DNA from: Nephromyces sp. MM_2019
Lineage: Eukaryota > Apicomplexa > Aconoidasida > Nephromycida
Length of the DNA stretch: 28,810 bases
Reading direction: 5' to 3'
Assembly (NCBI GenBank): GCA_015657535.1
Contig: JADHZB010001463.1
Coordinates: forward strand, 1-28,810
Both the position numbers and the translations under genes were made by a program. A model generated the notes under the pieces. That model had not been told where the DNA came from, searched no databases, and worked only from the letters and a program-made list of their open reading frames with translations. This document shows positions 11,391 to 20,474 of the stretch, piece after piece; within the stretch, counting starts at the first letter, position 1; each line of letters begins with the position of its first letter.

Positions 11391-12133
11391 AGTTTATCTT
11401 CTTTTGTTTTTGGTCAAAATCCATCTCTCCTACCTCAAGACCACATTTCTCCTCGAGTGCTTCCCCTTATCCCTCCACACCTCCCTGTTTCTCATGCTCA
11501 CACACATCTTTACCCTCCCCCATCTATATTTGTTTTTATCTGCTCTTTTTCCGTTTTAGTAATAAATGATGTTATATAGCAAAAAAGTTTCTATTTCTTC
11601 AATCACTCTTCTATTGGATTTCTTGGAAGGCAGTTAGTTTTAATTATTGCCTCTGTTGAAGATATGTCTTCTGAAATAGATTTACGTGCTGGAGAATACA
11701 CTAGAGCATTTTCTTATATTGGCATAAGAATCTTCGACTTTCCCATGCATTTGATGAAGCTTCGATAGACTTTCTGATATTACCTCAATCTCTGCTGAAA
11801 AGCAAGAGGAAGCCGCATTATCGTACTCAATGAAAGCAGCACATACTTAACATACCCCTAAGATTTGTTTTAAAAAGCCTCAAATTATCAAGACTTTCTA
11901 GTGTCTGAGAGAATCTCTTATCTTAAATTTTCCAGGAGAACCTACCTTTTTTTTTCCTGATTAGTAAGCCTCTTCTTTTGTGGTGACCGTTTTTCTATGT
12001 GGTTTTCACTCCGTAAAAATGGTTTCTTTGGTTTTTCCTGTGAGTGAAGACCCTCTTCATCAAAAAATGGCTGATTTTTGTGCTGTTTTTACCAGGAAAT
12101 TGCGTTTTTTGTGGTTAATAGCTAGCCGTAGGT

Positions 12134-12290
12134 GTTAATAGTAGTATTGGTAGAGTCGCCGGTTTTAATAGCAGTAGGAGTAGTAGCAGTATTGACCGGT
12201 TTCAAAAGCAGTACTAGTAGTATTGACAAAATCGTCGGTTTTAATAGCAGTACTACTAGCAGTAGAGATGCTAGGAGTAGGTATAATAAA
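12134..12290 (+). repeat. degenerate AGT/AGC triplet repeat
   Basis: Repeated blocks of the form GGTTTTAATAGCAGTA and AGTAGTATTG are spaced irregularly. Both strands are open for about 65 codons because of the repeat, not because of coding. Confidence 0.7.
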
Positions 12291-12335
12291 GTTAATGAAG
12301 GAATGGTATCCACTGCATATCCTCTGCCTCTATAA

Positions 12336-12913
12336 ATGACTCTTGCACCTCATCTTAGAGTTATGCCGATGAACCGCAATTTTTCACTTTATACTGAGGG
12401 AAGCTCCCTCCGCGCAATGACTCCCCCTCGTGTTTCCCCCTTTCTAAAACCTCTGCCATTCTCCCGTGGCTTTGATCCTTCATCCTTCCAAGGGCAGCCT
12501 ATGTCTAAAAGTAACATAGTAAGTCACTACAACATTTAGCACACACCGTCGTCTCTCCTAGTTGCGGAGTCACCAGCCTCCGGTCAAAAAACCACAACTC
12601 TCCACTCTCTTTCATCTTTACCCAAAAGGGGTAACCTCTTAAAAGTCATGCTCTTTCACAGTGAAGTTTTTCTCCGAGTTGATTTCATGTTTTCTAAATG
12701 ATAGACATATATATACCCCCCCCGCGCTAGCTAATTGTGTGGACATTTTTGTTCCTCCTCTTAGCTAACGTGGCCTCTTCATGGCAGAAAGACATTCTCC
12801 TGCCTATAAACTCCACCCATGTACTACATTGTGATTCCTTCCAAGATGAAGTCTCTTGCGCGTCCCTGGTTTTTGCACTTAAACTCATATCTTATCTGCT
12901 CCCTCCTGCTTAG
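12336..12913 (+). CDS. possible small two-exon gene, unknown
   Basis: An ATG at 12336 opens 61 codons ending at a strong donor (ATA|GTAAGT at 12519). A 3' splice site (ttcatggcag) ends at 12787, and the following phase-0 frame runs to TAG at 12911-12913, giving 102 residues. The first exon is rich in Pro, Ser, Arg and Met. The second contains LLPINSTHVLHCDSF and a hydrophobic end. I recognise no family. Another frame over the second exon (from ATG 12819 to a GTGAGT donor at 13014) encodes a hydrophobic membrane-like segment and competes with it. The piece could also be the 5' part of the larger gene downstream. The stretch is more GC-rich than its surroundings. Confidence 0.28.
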
Positions 12914-13798
12914 CGTTTTCATCATTTTTCCAAAGTATTACGAATGCCTTCTTCAGTCCGAGTTATTAGAAGAAACTCTCAGTGTTCCTGAGAACCTTTC
13001 GGAGATACATGAGCGTGAGTGCTGCTTGCCAGTGCCTCTATCTTTTTCTATTCTACCGTGAGTGAATGGCACACAGCTGTCTGCTCTCGACGATTCAGTG
13101 CAATGCGGGTTTCGAGTCTTTTGCTCAGTGATTTGGTGCAATACAAACTTCATTGAGTCTTTTGCTCGGCGATGTAGAGCAATGTATTTCTTGTCCAGCT
13201 TCACTTAATTGGACTCTGCAATCAATATCAGACTCATCAAACAGAATGAATTTTGTTGGCGTACTAAGAAACTTGTAGGAAATCATTGATTTTGGGTTCG
13301 ACAGGATATCAGCAGGTAGTAGTAATGCGAATGTACGAAATTTTATAGGTGACGTTATAGGCAGCTTCCAAGTTAGAGCCTAGATTTTTGAAAGTATTTT
13401 TTTGCTTTGGACATTTTAACCAAACGACTAGGAATATGCGATTATTATGTAGACTGTGGTATTATGAATATAGCAATGGTATTGCCATGGGATGAAAAAC
13501 ATGGACTGTTCACCTTTCTGAAAGAGGCTGAGGTTCTCGCCTAAGATGAGTATAGTCAGAGCTAAACAAATAACCTATATGGGTCAGTCAAACGCTCTCG
13601 TTTTTACTGGGAGATCAAGAATATTCTGGAGCTACACTGAGTAAACTAACCTATGGAAACTTGCGAATTTGATTAATTTAGCGACATTCTTTGTCATAGC
13701 TTCCTTACATGCGTGTTTCCGCAGCAAGCCAAGTAACCATCTTGCCATGCTGCAATTCCTTGTATCACCAACCTAAATTAGTAGCGAAAACTATTTAG

Positions 13799-14108
13799 TG
13801 ATGCTGATGAGTCAGCTCCCGCGATACAAACTTGTGCTTCAGATCGCATTCGATGCTGGTATTGCAAGTTCAAATGGTTCTAGTAAGGTTTCTGGGTGCT
13901 GCTAACCATAAGTTGCATGCTTTTCAGACTCGGGGAGAATGCTGCCAAGTGATTACAGACGGCTCATCGAACATCAAATGAGAGTATCCCTGATTGCTCA
14001 TCCGTTAGTTGTGCAAAATTTCAATGATTTACAGCTCTGCATGATATGAAAAAATTATAGAAAGTGTGGATTTCAGCTGGAAATTATGCTATCAATCTTC
14101 CTGCTTTT
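13799..14108 (+). CDS. three small exons of the central plus-strand gene
   Basis: Exon 13799-13882 (acceptor ctatttag, donor A|GTAAGG) joins exon 13928-13983 (acceptor ttttcag) in phase 1 across a 45-nt intron that contains a branch-like GCTAAC. Exon 13928-13983 joins 14061-14108 (acceptor aaattatag, donor TTT|GTGAGC) in phase 0. The spliced frame reads through MSQLPRYKLVLQIAFDAG, SGRMLPSDYRRLIEHQMR and KVWISAGNYAINLPAF. The alternative frame of the first exon hits a stop after splicing, so the phase decides the frame. Downstream, two possible microexons (14330-14339, 14372-14387) and an exon from 14428 would continue it, but these are much less certain. Confidence 0.5.
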
Positions 14109-17100
14109 GTGAGCTACTAAATTTGAAGCTAAACATATAATTCTGCCGTTTCAAACAATATTTTTTCTCTTTCAACTTGTGGCCTCTTGGTCGCCACTAC
14201 TTTTTGCCAATCACTAGTTTTCGTGCCCTTAAAATTACGCAATTTACCACTTGTTCAGACAATTAACTAGCAGCTTAAGCGGATTTAAATTCCTATCACC
14301 ACTTTCCACATATTCGCAGTATCGGGGAGGTAAACAAAAGATTAATACTTTATTTTATCAGTAACTCCATCCCTGTTGTAAGAATGCGCTGGTACAAAGG
14401 AGATGAATTTTATCAAGCCCTACGGGAGATAAAAGTCAGAGACATGAGCGATACCCAAAGGTTCAAGATGTTCTACTAGATGAAACTTCGTATCTTCAGC
14501 GTATTGCAGCTATTTTTAATTACAAGTACATCCCGCCTGATGTGATTACACGTTAATTTCGCTTTTTGCTCTTAATTTGGCATGTACCTCGCAACATTTC
14601 ACGCTATGCTACTCGGTTCCGTTTCTTGCTTCGTGGCCTGAGTAAATATGCAAAAAAGTTCAAGAACTGCCAAAACACTTAATTATTAGCGTTGGAATGT
14701 CTGATATCTTTTTTCCACCAGTTAACCGGCAAGTTTTAAGGTATTTCGAACACGTGTAAGCACTTTCGTACATGCTGAGTCCACTATTAAGATAGTTTTT
14801 CCAGCTTTTGTTATGGTAACTTTCTTAGTTGCTCAAGCATTTCTTGTGGCTTTTTTTTAAGATGATACAGATGAAGCTCGATTAATAATTATCTTGATTT
14901 TTAAAATACTAGACCGTAAGCCAGGCTTGAAAAGAAACAAGTGCTTCTTACTGATTTTTTATTATAACTGATTTAGTTTGAGACACAAGAAAGAGAATGG
15001 GAGACCCACGCAATATCTTTATATTGTTCTTGGAACCAGGTAGAAACTCTATGCCTGCATTGCTGCACTTTGCGCATATAAAAGTCTTGAATTTTTGGGG
15101 GAACATGATGGAATTTAATATAAGAAGCTTGAAGTAAAACTTACATGCTTACCTGAGTAGCATTTGATAGTAGATAAAATTGGAAATCCATAAAATTGAA
15201 TAGAGTAAGGTGACAAAAAGTAGCTAGATGCAACTAATTGAGGAACTCTGAAAATCGAATGGAGCAAGGTGGCAAGGAGTAACTAAAAGAATCCAATGGT
15301 GCATATAATATCCTCTGCTTACGAGAATATCATTAAAAATGGGCGTGATAATTCGTATGAACACGGATTGCTTTTAGTACAAACCCAAAAATCTCAAACG
15401 ACGAAAATAAGAAATTAAAAAAATACAAATTTTTTGCGGTAACGGTAGACCACGAGAATCGTGCTACAGCAAGCTAAGATATTCAACTTTACATAATAAG
15501 ATAACATAATTCCAAAAAATCTTGTCGCATAAGATATTCTTTTTTCAACGAAATTTCCAGAAGCCTCGCTGACAAAATAACCCTCAATGGAGAACTTTCT
15601 TTAATGACTGAAGAGGTTTTACCTTTAGCTTGGGTACCCAGCTACAGTGCTATTGACCCAAACAATAATAGATGTCCATATAAACGTCCAACAATTGAAT
15701 TCCTCGAGAAGCACTGCCTTAAGGGAACTGTAAAGAACGATCTATGGTTGCCATGTGCATTAACAGAAAATCCTCGTGATCCTAAGCTTAGCTATGACAA
15801 GTTATCTGATGGACATGCCTGCTCAGTCTCCTCTTTCATAGAAGATCTTCGTGGAGCTTACAAGGAAAGCGACGTGAAGCATGATGAGAAGTAAAGATTC
15901 TTTTTGTGCTTTCATGAATAGTGTGAATATTTGCTTTTATGCCAGAGTTTCGCACCCTTATTTTATTGCTCAATTGTACTTTTTCCCGGTTAGTTTCGAA
16001 ATCAAAATATATAGTTTTAGTCCTACAGCTGAAGTATAGCCATCCCACGCGAGTAAATATTTATTATTTATTCAAAGTTTTGGAGCTAATAGTTTAAATT
16101 ATTGATATTCTCGATTCTGTTAGCACTTGGTTGGTATTCTTGATTCTGTTAGCACTTGGTTGGTATTCTTGATTCTGTTAGCACTTGGTTGGTATTCTTG
16201 ATTCTGTTAGCACTGGGCTGATACTCTCTATTCTGCGAGCAGTTTCTTATTCAGCTGTGGACGGGTTCATCGTTTTACCTTAATAAACAATAGAACTCTT
16301 TTTTTGATTACTTGGCTTAACATGTAATAGATTTAAATACGGCTTATCTACTTCTTTTAGTTACGTTTCGAGGTGTCATTTTCTGAAGCCTCGTCTTCAG
16401 TATGCAATTTCACCTTGGCAGTACACTATGATTTTGAGTAGCAGAGTTAAAACTACTTTTTGGCTTGCCGCAAATGAACATATTCTACCAAAGAATAATG
16501 CTGCATAACGAGGTAAAGCCTTATAGATGACGTTGCCACCACTCTAACCTGCTTATAACTTCTTTCAATTTTGAGCTGTATTTGAAAGTGATAGTTTCAA
16601 GACTGTTTTCATTGAAAATCTTAGACGCACTAGTATATGTCGAAAGAAATATAAACCACTTTCGCTGCAGCACGCTCATTGCCACCACGCCCACTCATGT
16701 AATAGCTAACAGTATGAGTGAGATTTTTTATTTTTAGTCTACTATTTTGCGCATCAAGAATATCGTACACTTTCTAGCAAAAATCCAAATTCCTCGGCAG
16801 CAACTCTTTTGACCCGTGGCATACTTGTTTAGAAAAACCATTGAAGGCAAACTTCGTGAAATTGAAGCGTATTCTCGCTCGCGGAGGTAGTTACTGTGCC
16901 AGATGGTATTTTGTGGAAAACGGTTTTATTTCATTTACATGAGTTCTCAGATTATCCATGTGGAATATAGCTCACATTTCCGCGATAAGAATTACCTCAT
17001 TATTTAGCTATAAAATGAGTACGGACAATTTTCCGGTTAATGCTTGCTTTTCTAGGAATCGCCTGGTGCTCATCGTGAATGAGAAGTTAGCTGAGATTGA

Positions 17101-19456
17101 CCACCTGCTTAGTATGGCATTTAATAATACGTAAGCATTGATTGGCTTATTGGCTTTCCAAATGCCACTTTTTTAAGGCCATAAAGTGTGTATTATCCGT
17201 TTTTATGGTTTTTTTTGCCGAATGCATTTCTATGCATTCTTATTTCTTTATCTCCCTACTTACCAAATTCACTGTTTAAGTCGTTACGCGCACCCGTTTA
17301 CATCACTGCTCTCTTTTACCAGACCGATTTAAGCTGGCTACAATGATGAAATTTGTTGATATTCATGCTTCAAGGCTTCATGGTACCCCTATACTGGTGG
17401 CTGATACCGATGGAGAAGCGATGAAAAAGACGCTGCAAACCGTCCAATATAGGACTCCTTCTGGAAATCCGGTGTAAGAATATTTTCCTTCGTAGCTTAT
17501 TTTTGTGTATTTTGAAACCTGACTTGTACTAGCACAATGGTATTGTACTTTACTTCACTAGAAGTCGTGCAGGATACTTGCTAAAAGCGGGTAAATAAAG
17601 ACGATTTTTCTTCCTCTTATGTCTGGCAGGTTCTTCGTGGTAATATCCTACGGAAGGTGAGATAGTCAATTTTTACAAGTTTAGATGGAGTAATTAATTT
17701 GTCGCCCTAAAAAGTTACGTTTCCATTGGCCGATTACCTCACCACACCAGACGGCAATTACCTTTCTTGCCGACACAGTTATTTAAGAATTCAATAGCTT
17801 AGGAACAAAGTTAATGCGATTTATCCAAGAGTTACTAAGTGTTACAAAGGGTTAAGCTACAATTATCGGCCGAAAGAGTCTTACAATATGTAAAGTCTGT
17901 GTATACTATGAAAAAGCCTTCTAGGGGTGAAAAAAGTCCTTAGGATTATATTAGCAACTAAACTTCTATAGCTTAATGCTCGAGAGTGACTGCTTTGAAG
18001 AGGCGGAAAAGGGCAAGCATGCTCCGTCATGACAATACGCGAGTTTAGTTTAACCAGGATACTGAGATTGCTTCGCGTAGATTGTAACGTGCACCAACTT
18101 CATTTAGGGGTGGCATAGTTCCATGGGATTTCGCGTTCCTAAATCACGCGTATGTAAAAGTTCCAAAGGTTAAGGAGATACAGCAGTTTGTGGACTCTTC
18201 AATAAAACGGAAGCGAAAAGGTAAAAGCTCATTCCAGGAATATTTTTTTCCATTAAACGCATTCGATGAAATAGAAGCTGAAGATACTGATATTTTAACG
18301 GCGAATATAGAAGACTACATACGGGAGCTTCACGAAAACTTTTTCAAGGAACCCCTGCTTATTGCAACCAGGTAAGAAAGTGCGCATAGCAAGGCTCATC
18401 AAAGTTAATGTTGATTTTATAAGATTTTTTATGTTTGCTGCACAACCCTAACATTCGTTTTCATGCGATACAAGGCTGCTGATCGCTCGCATATACGCGT
18501 GATGCACCGTATTTGTTGAGTGCTCGTATCTTAGCTCCATAGGGCGCTAAGCGAATGTAGAGTGAAACCATTTTTTTGGGCATGTATTTACCTATTGCCT
18601 GCCGGTAGATGCAGGAAATTTGTCAAGAACGGTATTATCGCTACACTCACATGCTTTTAAGGTTAGTGAAAAAAGCTGCTCTCTTTTCCTAAGACGGCTT
18701 ATTTTTTCACTTCTTCATATTTTAGTTACGTAAAACCCTTACTTATGGGCACTCTTTTATATGCAAGCTATCATTATGGCTCGCGCTAGTAATTAACTTT
18801 TTCTTTTCCCGTGCTACTCTTAAGGAATGAGCAACCAAACAGCAGGGGGGTTATCATTGTAACTTCCCTAGACACAGCAGAGTCGAAACACTTTTATTAT
18901 GTACACCCAAGTACTGGAAAGATGATGCACTGGATATTTATAGTCTGTATGCTCTGTATTTGCTGTACGAGCATTCTTGGCGCCAGCACCCCTTACTCTC
19001 GAAAACATTCTTTTCTATACCGTTAATGACCTCTGGAGAAGATGCAAAACTTAACTGCAGAGTAACAATTTTTGATATGCTGTCATGCGAATATATGCCT
19101 TGTTTGAATTTAGTGTATTGAAAGCAAACTAAGTATAAGTTTATTGTTTGCTTAGACAGAATGGTACAGCTGAAAACAAACCAAAATATCTATATCATAG
19201 TTATTTAAGGAAAGTAAGGAAATTCACCGACAAAGCCTTTTGGCTGGGAGAATTTCCGAAGATGCAGGACTTGCATTCTCGGGAACACCAGTCAACAAAA
19301 AATACTGAAAACATAAACGAAAAGCTAATGAAATGCAATCTAACTTCTTGCAAACATTTCATGATGCATGAGCCTACCATTATTACTAAAGGGTGTATTA
19401 GCACAATGGTATATGCGATGGCACAAGCCTATAATTCAAGTTTTGTCAAGAACTAA
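13799..19456 (+). CDS. multi-exon gene or two genes, secreted/lumenal protein, tentatively nicastrin-like; possibly decaying
   Basis: This span gathers plus-strand exons whose splice phases mostly agree; the clearest are described as separate entries. Supported pieces: 13799-13882, 13928-13983, 14061-14108, 14690-14740, 14805-14815, 14862-14940, 14977-15039, 15561-15890, 16361-16512, about 16738 (or 16833)-16886, 17056-17130, 17323-17473, 17630-17656, 18108-18371, 18825 to about 18990, and 19156-19456. The predicted protein has many cysteines and N-glycosylation sequons (NGT, NLT, NSS near the end), suggesting an extracytoplasmic domain. Several stretches, in order, recall nicastrin or M28/PA-superfamily proteins: YIVLGTRSLADKI, GTPILVADTDGEA, RGVIIVTSLDTAES and CISTMVYAMAQAYNSSF. 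This likeness is judged by eye and is weak. Problems: TAA at 16506, TGA at 16810, and exon 17056-17130 ends in phase 2 while the next frame needs phase 1. The true start and some exons between 14108 and 14690 are unresolved. Confidence 0.5.
14690..15039 (+). CDS. four exons with very short introns, central plus-strand gene
   Basis: Exons 14690-14740, 14805-14815, 14862-14940 and 14977-15039 are separated by introns of 64, 46 and 36 nt. Each intron has GT-AG ends and a T-rich acceptor. The last has a branch-like taactgat just before atttag. Phases agree at every junction, and in-frame stops present in the unspliced frame (TAA at 14858, TGA in the 36-nt intron) are removed by splicing. The product includes GMSDIFFPPVNRQVL, DDTDEARLIIILIFKILDRK and GRPTQYLYIVLGT. 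The final donor CAG|GTAGAA at 15040 is phase 2 and joins exactly to the exon at 15561. Confidence 0.55.
15561..15890 (+). CDS. 330-nt exon of the central plus-strand gene
   Basis: Acceptor aaatttccag precedes 15561 and donor GAA|GTAAAG follows 15890, with 109 codons open (phase 2 in, phase 2 out). It is the clearest coding block of this gene. The frame includes LADKITLNGELSLMTEEV, PLAWVPSYSAIDPNNNRCPY, KNDLWLPCALTENPRDP and SDGHACSVSSFIEDLRGAY. Four spaced cysteines suggest an oxidised, extracytoplasmic domain. The segment following YIVLGTR at the exon junction resembles the small-lobe region of nicastrin in spacing, which I regard as a hint only. Confidence 0.65.
15891..16360 (+). other. phase-2 intron carrying a 29-bp tandem array
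   Basis: The intron begins GTAAAG and ends cttcttttag. It joins GA-A to T-TAC in frame (ESDVKHDE then NYVSRCHFL). It holds the 29-bp array described separately and no other open frame that I can support. Confidence 0.5.
16106..16245 (+). repeat. 29-bp tandem repeat, four units plus a degenerate fifth
   Basis: The unit begins TATTCTTGATTCTGTTAGCA and ends CTTGGTTGG. Units start at 16106, 16135, 16164 and 16193. The first three are nearly identical, the fourth diverges at its end, and a fifth (from 16222) is decayed. The array lies inside an intron. Confidence 0.9.
16361..16512 (+). CDS. exon with an in-frame TAA near its donor
   Basis: Acceptor cttcttttag ends at 16360 and a good donor GAG|GTAAAG starts at 16513. 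The frame set by the preceding exon (phase 2) is open for 48 codons and contains RCHFLKPRLQYAISPW, ILSSRVKTTFWLAANEH and ILPKNNAA. It then meets TAA at 16506-16508, seven bases before the donor. Either the gene ends here and the donor is fortuitous, or the exon belongs to a longer gene and carries a nonsense change or sequencing error. Confidence 0.45.
16738..17130 (+). CDS. two exons of the central plus-strand gene
   Basis: The first exon ends at 16886 (CGG AG|GTAGTT). It starts either at 16738 after a T-rich acceptor, which leaves a TGA at 16810-16812 in frame, or at 16833 after acttgtttag, which avoids it. Its end reads KTIEGKLREIEAYSRS. The second exon, 17056-17130 (acceptor tgcttttctag, donor AC|GTAAGC), fits in phase 2 and reads NRLVLIVNEKLAEIDHLLS. 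Both other frames of the second exon contain stops. Confidence 0.5.
17323..17656 (+). CDS. two exons with a PA-domain-like segment
   Basis: Exon 17323-17473 (acceptor ctcttttaccag, donor GT|GTAAGA) joins exon 17630-17656 (acceptor gtctggcag, donor AG|GTGAGA) in phase 2. The frame includes KLATMMKFVDIHASRLHG, TPILVADTDGEAMKKTLQ and NPVFFVVISYG. The piece PILVADTDGEA resembles the conserved strand and turn of protease-associated (PA) or nicastrin small-lobe folds. The start of 17323 needs phase 1 or 0, but the preceding exon ends in phase 2, so a missed microexon or a frameshift lies between them. Confidence 0.5.
18108..18371 (+). CDS. 264-nt exon of the central plus-strand gene
   Basis: Acceptor cttcatttag precedes 18108 and donor CAG|GTAAGA follows 18371. 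It enters in phase 2 from 17656 (ISYG-R-GG) and leaves in phase 2. All 87 codons are open. The frame includes GGIVPWDFAFLNHAYVKV, then a basic patch (KRKRKGK), YFFPLNAFDEIEAEDTD and IEDYIRELHENFFKEPLL. Family membership cannot be told from this exon alone. Confidence 0.65.
18825..19026 (+). CDS. exon with VIIVTSLDT motif and a hydrophobic stretch
   Basis: Acceptor gctactcttaag ends at 18824 and phase 2 from 18371 gives R-NEQPNSRGVIIVTSLDTA. A hydrophobic, Cys-rich run (WIFIVCMLCICCTSIL) follows, and the frame stops at 19026. The VIIVTSLDT...HP-S-G pattern is where M28 peptidases have a metal-binding His-Asp and nicastrin has TRLDS; here the histidine is absent, as in nicastrin. No strong phase-2 donor is visible to reach the exon at 19156, so the 3' border is uncertain. 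Confidence 0.5.
19156..19456 (+). CDS. last recognised exon of the central plus-strand gene
   Basis: Acceptor ttgtttgcttag ends at 19155. One base completes a split codon, then 99 codons run to TAA at 19454-19456. It starts QNGTAENKPKYLYHSYLRK and contains FWLGEFPKMQDLHSREHQ, a KCNLTSC pair of cysteines and KGCISTMVYAMAQAYNSS. Three sequons support a glycosylated lumenal protein. The last segment resembles the Cys-x3-T...ARALSPAF region before the nicastrin transmembrane helix, but no transmembrane segment follows before the stop. A possible donor (TTT|GTCAAG) just before the stop has a branch-like aactaag and a T-rich acceptor 33 nt on, so the end is uncertain. Confidence 0.55.
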
Positions 19457-19663
19457 GCTTTGCTGCTTTTTTATTAGAACAAATTGACTCCCTCAAGCTG
19501 AGTTGTGACCATTCAGAACTTTTTTCTGTTCGAGATTTTTTCTGGTGTGTGTCGTAGCAGATTTCTCGGGAAATCTTTTCCTACGAATTTCCATTAAATT
19601 TACTATGCTGCTGCTTCTAATTTTTTTCTCTCCTTAGTACGCTGGCATGTCGAGCTCATTCTA

Positions 19664-20019
19664 CTAATACATATAGATTTTGTGCTGGCATGCGCAGCGC
19701 GTTCTTTTTTCATGATTTAACTCGCCTTTTTTTTGCCTGTTTTTCTTCCTTCTTACACTCTGAGTTTGTTCTTTGTTCCTGCACCTCAATGGCCTGCCTG
19801 TGGCCTTGAGTATGCTTTCAATGCCTTGCTCCATGTACTGTCTATTGATTTGCTCCCTTACTTCTGGCGTATTAGCATGTGGTGTACTTAAGAGCATCAG
19901 AGAGTACCCACGTTATGTTCGCCGAAAATTTACCTAATTTCAATGTGTTTGCTACGAAATTTAACTCCCTGCGTAGACGCATTTTGCAATATACGGGCAG
20001 TGTTATCAATGGTTCACCG
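19664..20019 (-). CDS. C-terminal exons of a convergent minus-strand gene, unknown
   Basis: On the minus strand, exons 20019-19934, 19886-19862 and 19793-19664 chain in phases 1 and 2 through introns of 47 and 68 nt with GTAAAT and GTAAGG donors. The frame reads EPLITLPVYCKMRLRRELNF, ANTLKLVHHMLIRQ, then a very basic tail (RRKKNRQKKGELNHEKR) and ends TAG at 19664. The unspliced reading of the last region is also open for 80 codons, so some retention or another splice choice is possible. It faces the plus-strand gene ending at 19456, only about 210 bases away. Confidence 0.42.
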
Positions 20020-20243
20020 CTTTAGTAGGTGAATACTACAAATTTCGGCTTAAAAAAAGCTGCCTTCATACAAAGGCAACTCCTTAGGGGCGGAATATTT
20101 TCATGCAATTACTGCGCATCCAGTAGCACGATATCAAGTTTCCAGCTAGTGCTGATATTTGTTCAGAGGCGCTCTTCTATTCTCTTGGATGGCTTGTTTG
20201 TAGCGATTAAATCCTTTTTTTCATGTAATACCAATTCCTTAAC

Positions 20244-20474
20244 TTAGTAGAAAACATGTAGAGCAGACGGTTCTAAAGTTGCTGGATTTTTACTGCGGGA
20301 GAAACGGCACACAGCCAGCATTGAGCATACATCTTTAACCCTTGTATTTCTTGAAGAGACGTAGCTGTTCAGCCAAGAAGGCAAAAAAAAACTTCTAAAT
20401 CCTGTTAGAAAGCTAATAATTTTGCATGCACGTCTCATAGTATAATAGCACGCAGGCTGCCAGGCTTTTTTCCC
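20244..20474 (-). CDS. possible exon of the minus-strand gene
   Basis: On the minus strand, a T-rich acceptor (cttttttttag) is followed by about 75 open codons to a TAA at 20244. The frame includes MRRACKIISFLTGFRSFF and SYVSSRNTRVKDVCSML. It has a plausible acceptor but no confirmed donor, so the boundaries are uncertain. No family is recognised. Confidence 0.25.
   Translation of the reverse strand, partial: GKKAWQPACYYTMRRACKIISFLTGFRSFFLPSWLNSYVSSRNTRVKDVCSMLAVCRFSRSKNPATLEPSALHVFY

Larger units (their letters stand above)
10924..12335. other. region downstream of NIP7
   Basis: It contains a G-rich stretch (11333-11390), a TCTTCT-rich area, and an AGT/AGC-type triplet region at 12134-12290. 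No supported gene. Confidence 0.5.

Noticed and set aside
14428..14690. Programmed frameshifting or reassigned stop codons
   Set aside because: Apparent frame jumps here and at 14.7-15.0 kb are mostly resolved by short GT-AG introns, and NIP7 and the nucleoporin contain no in-frame TAA or TGA.
13799..19456. Class C receptor or periplasmic-binding (ANF) domain
   Set aside because: A few pieces (VYAMAQA, PNSRGVII) look like metabotropic receptor segments, but the order and remaining exons do not fit, and no seven-helix domain follows.
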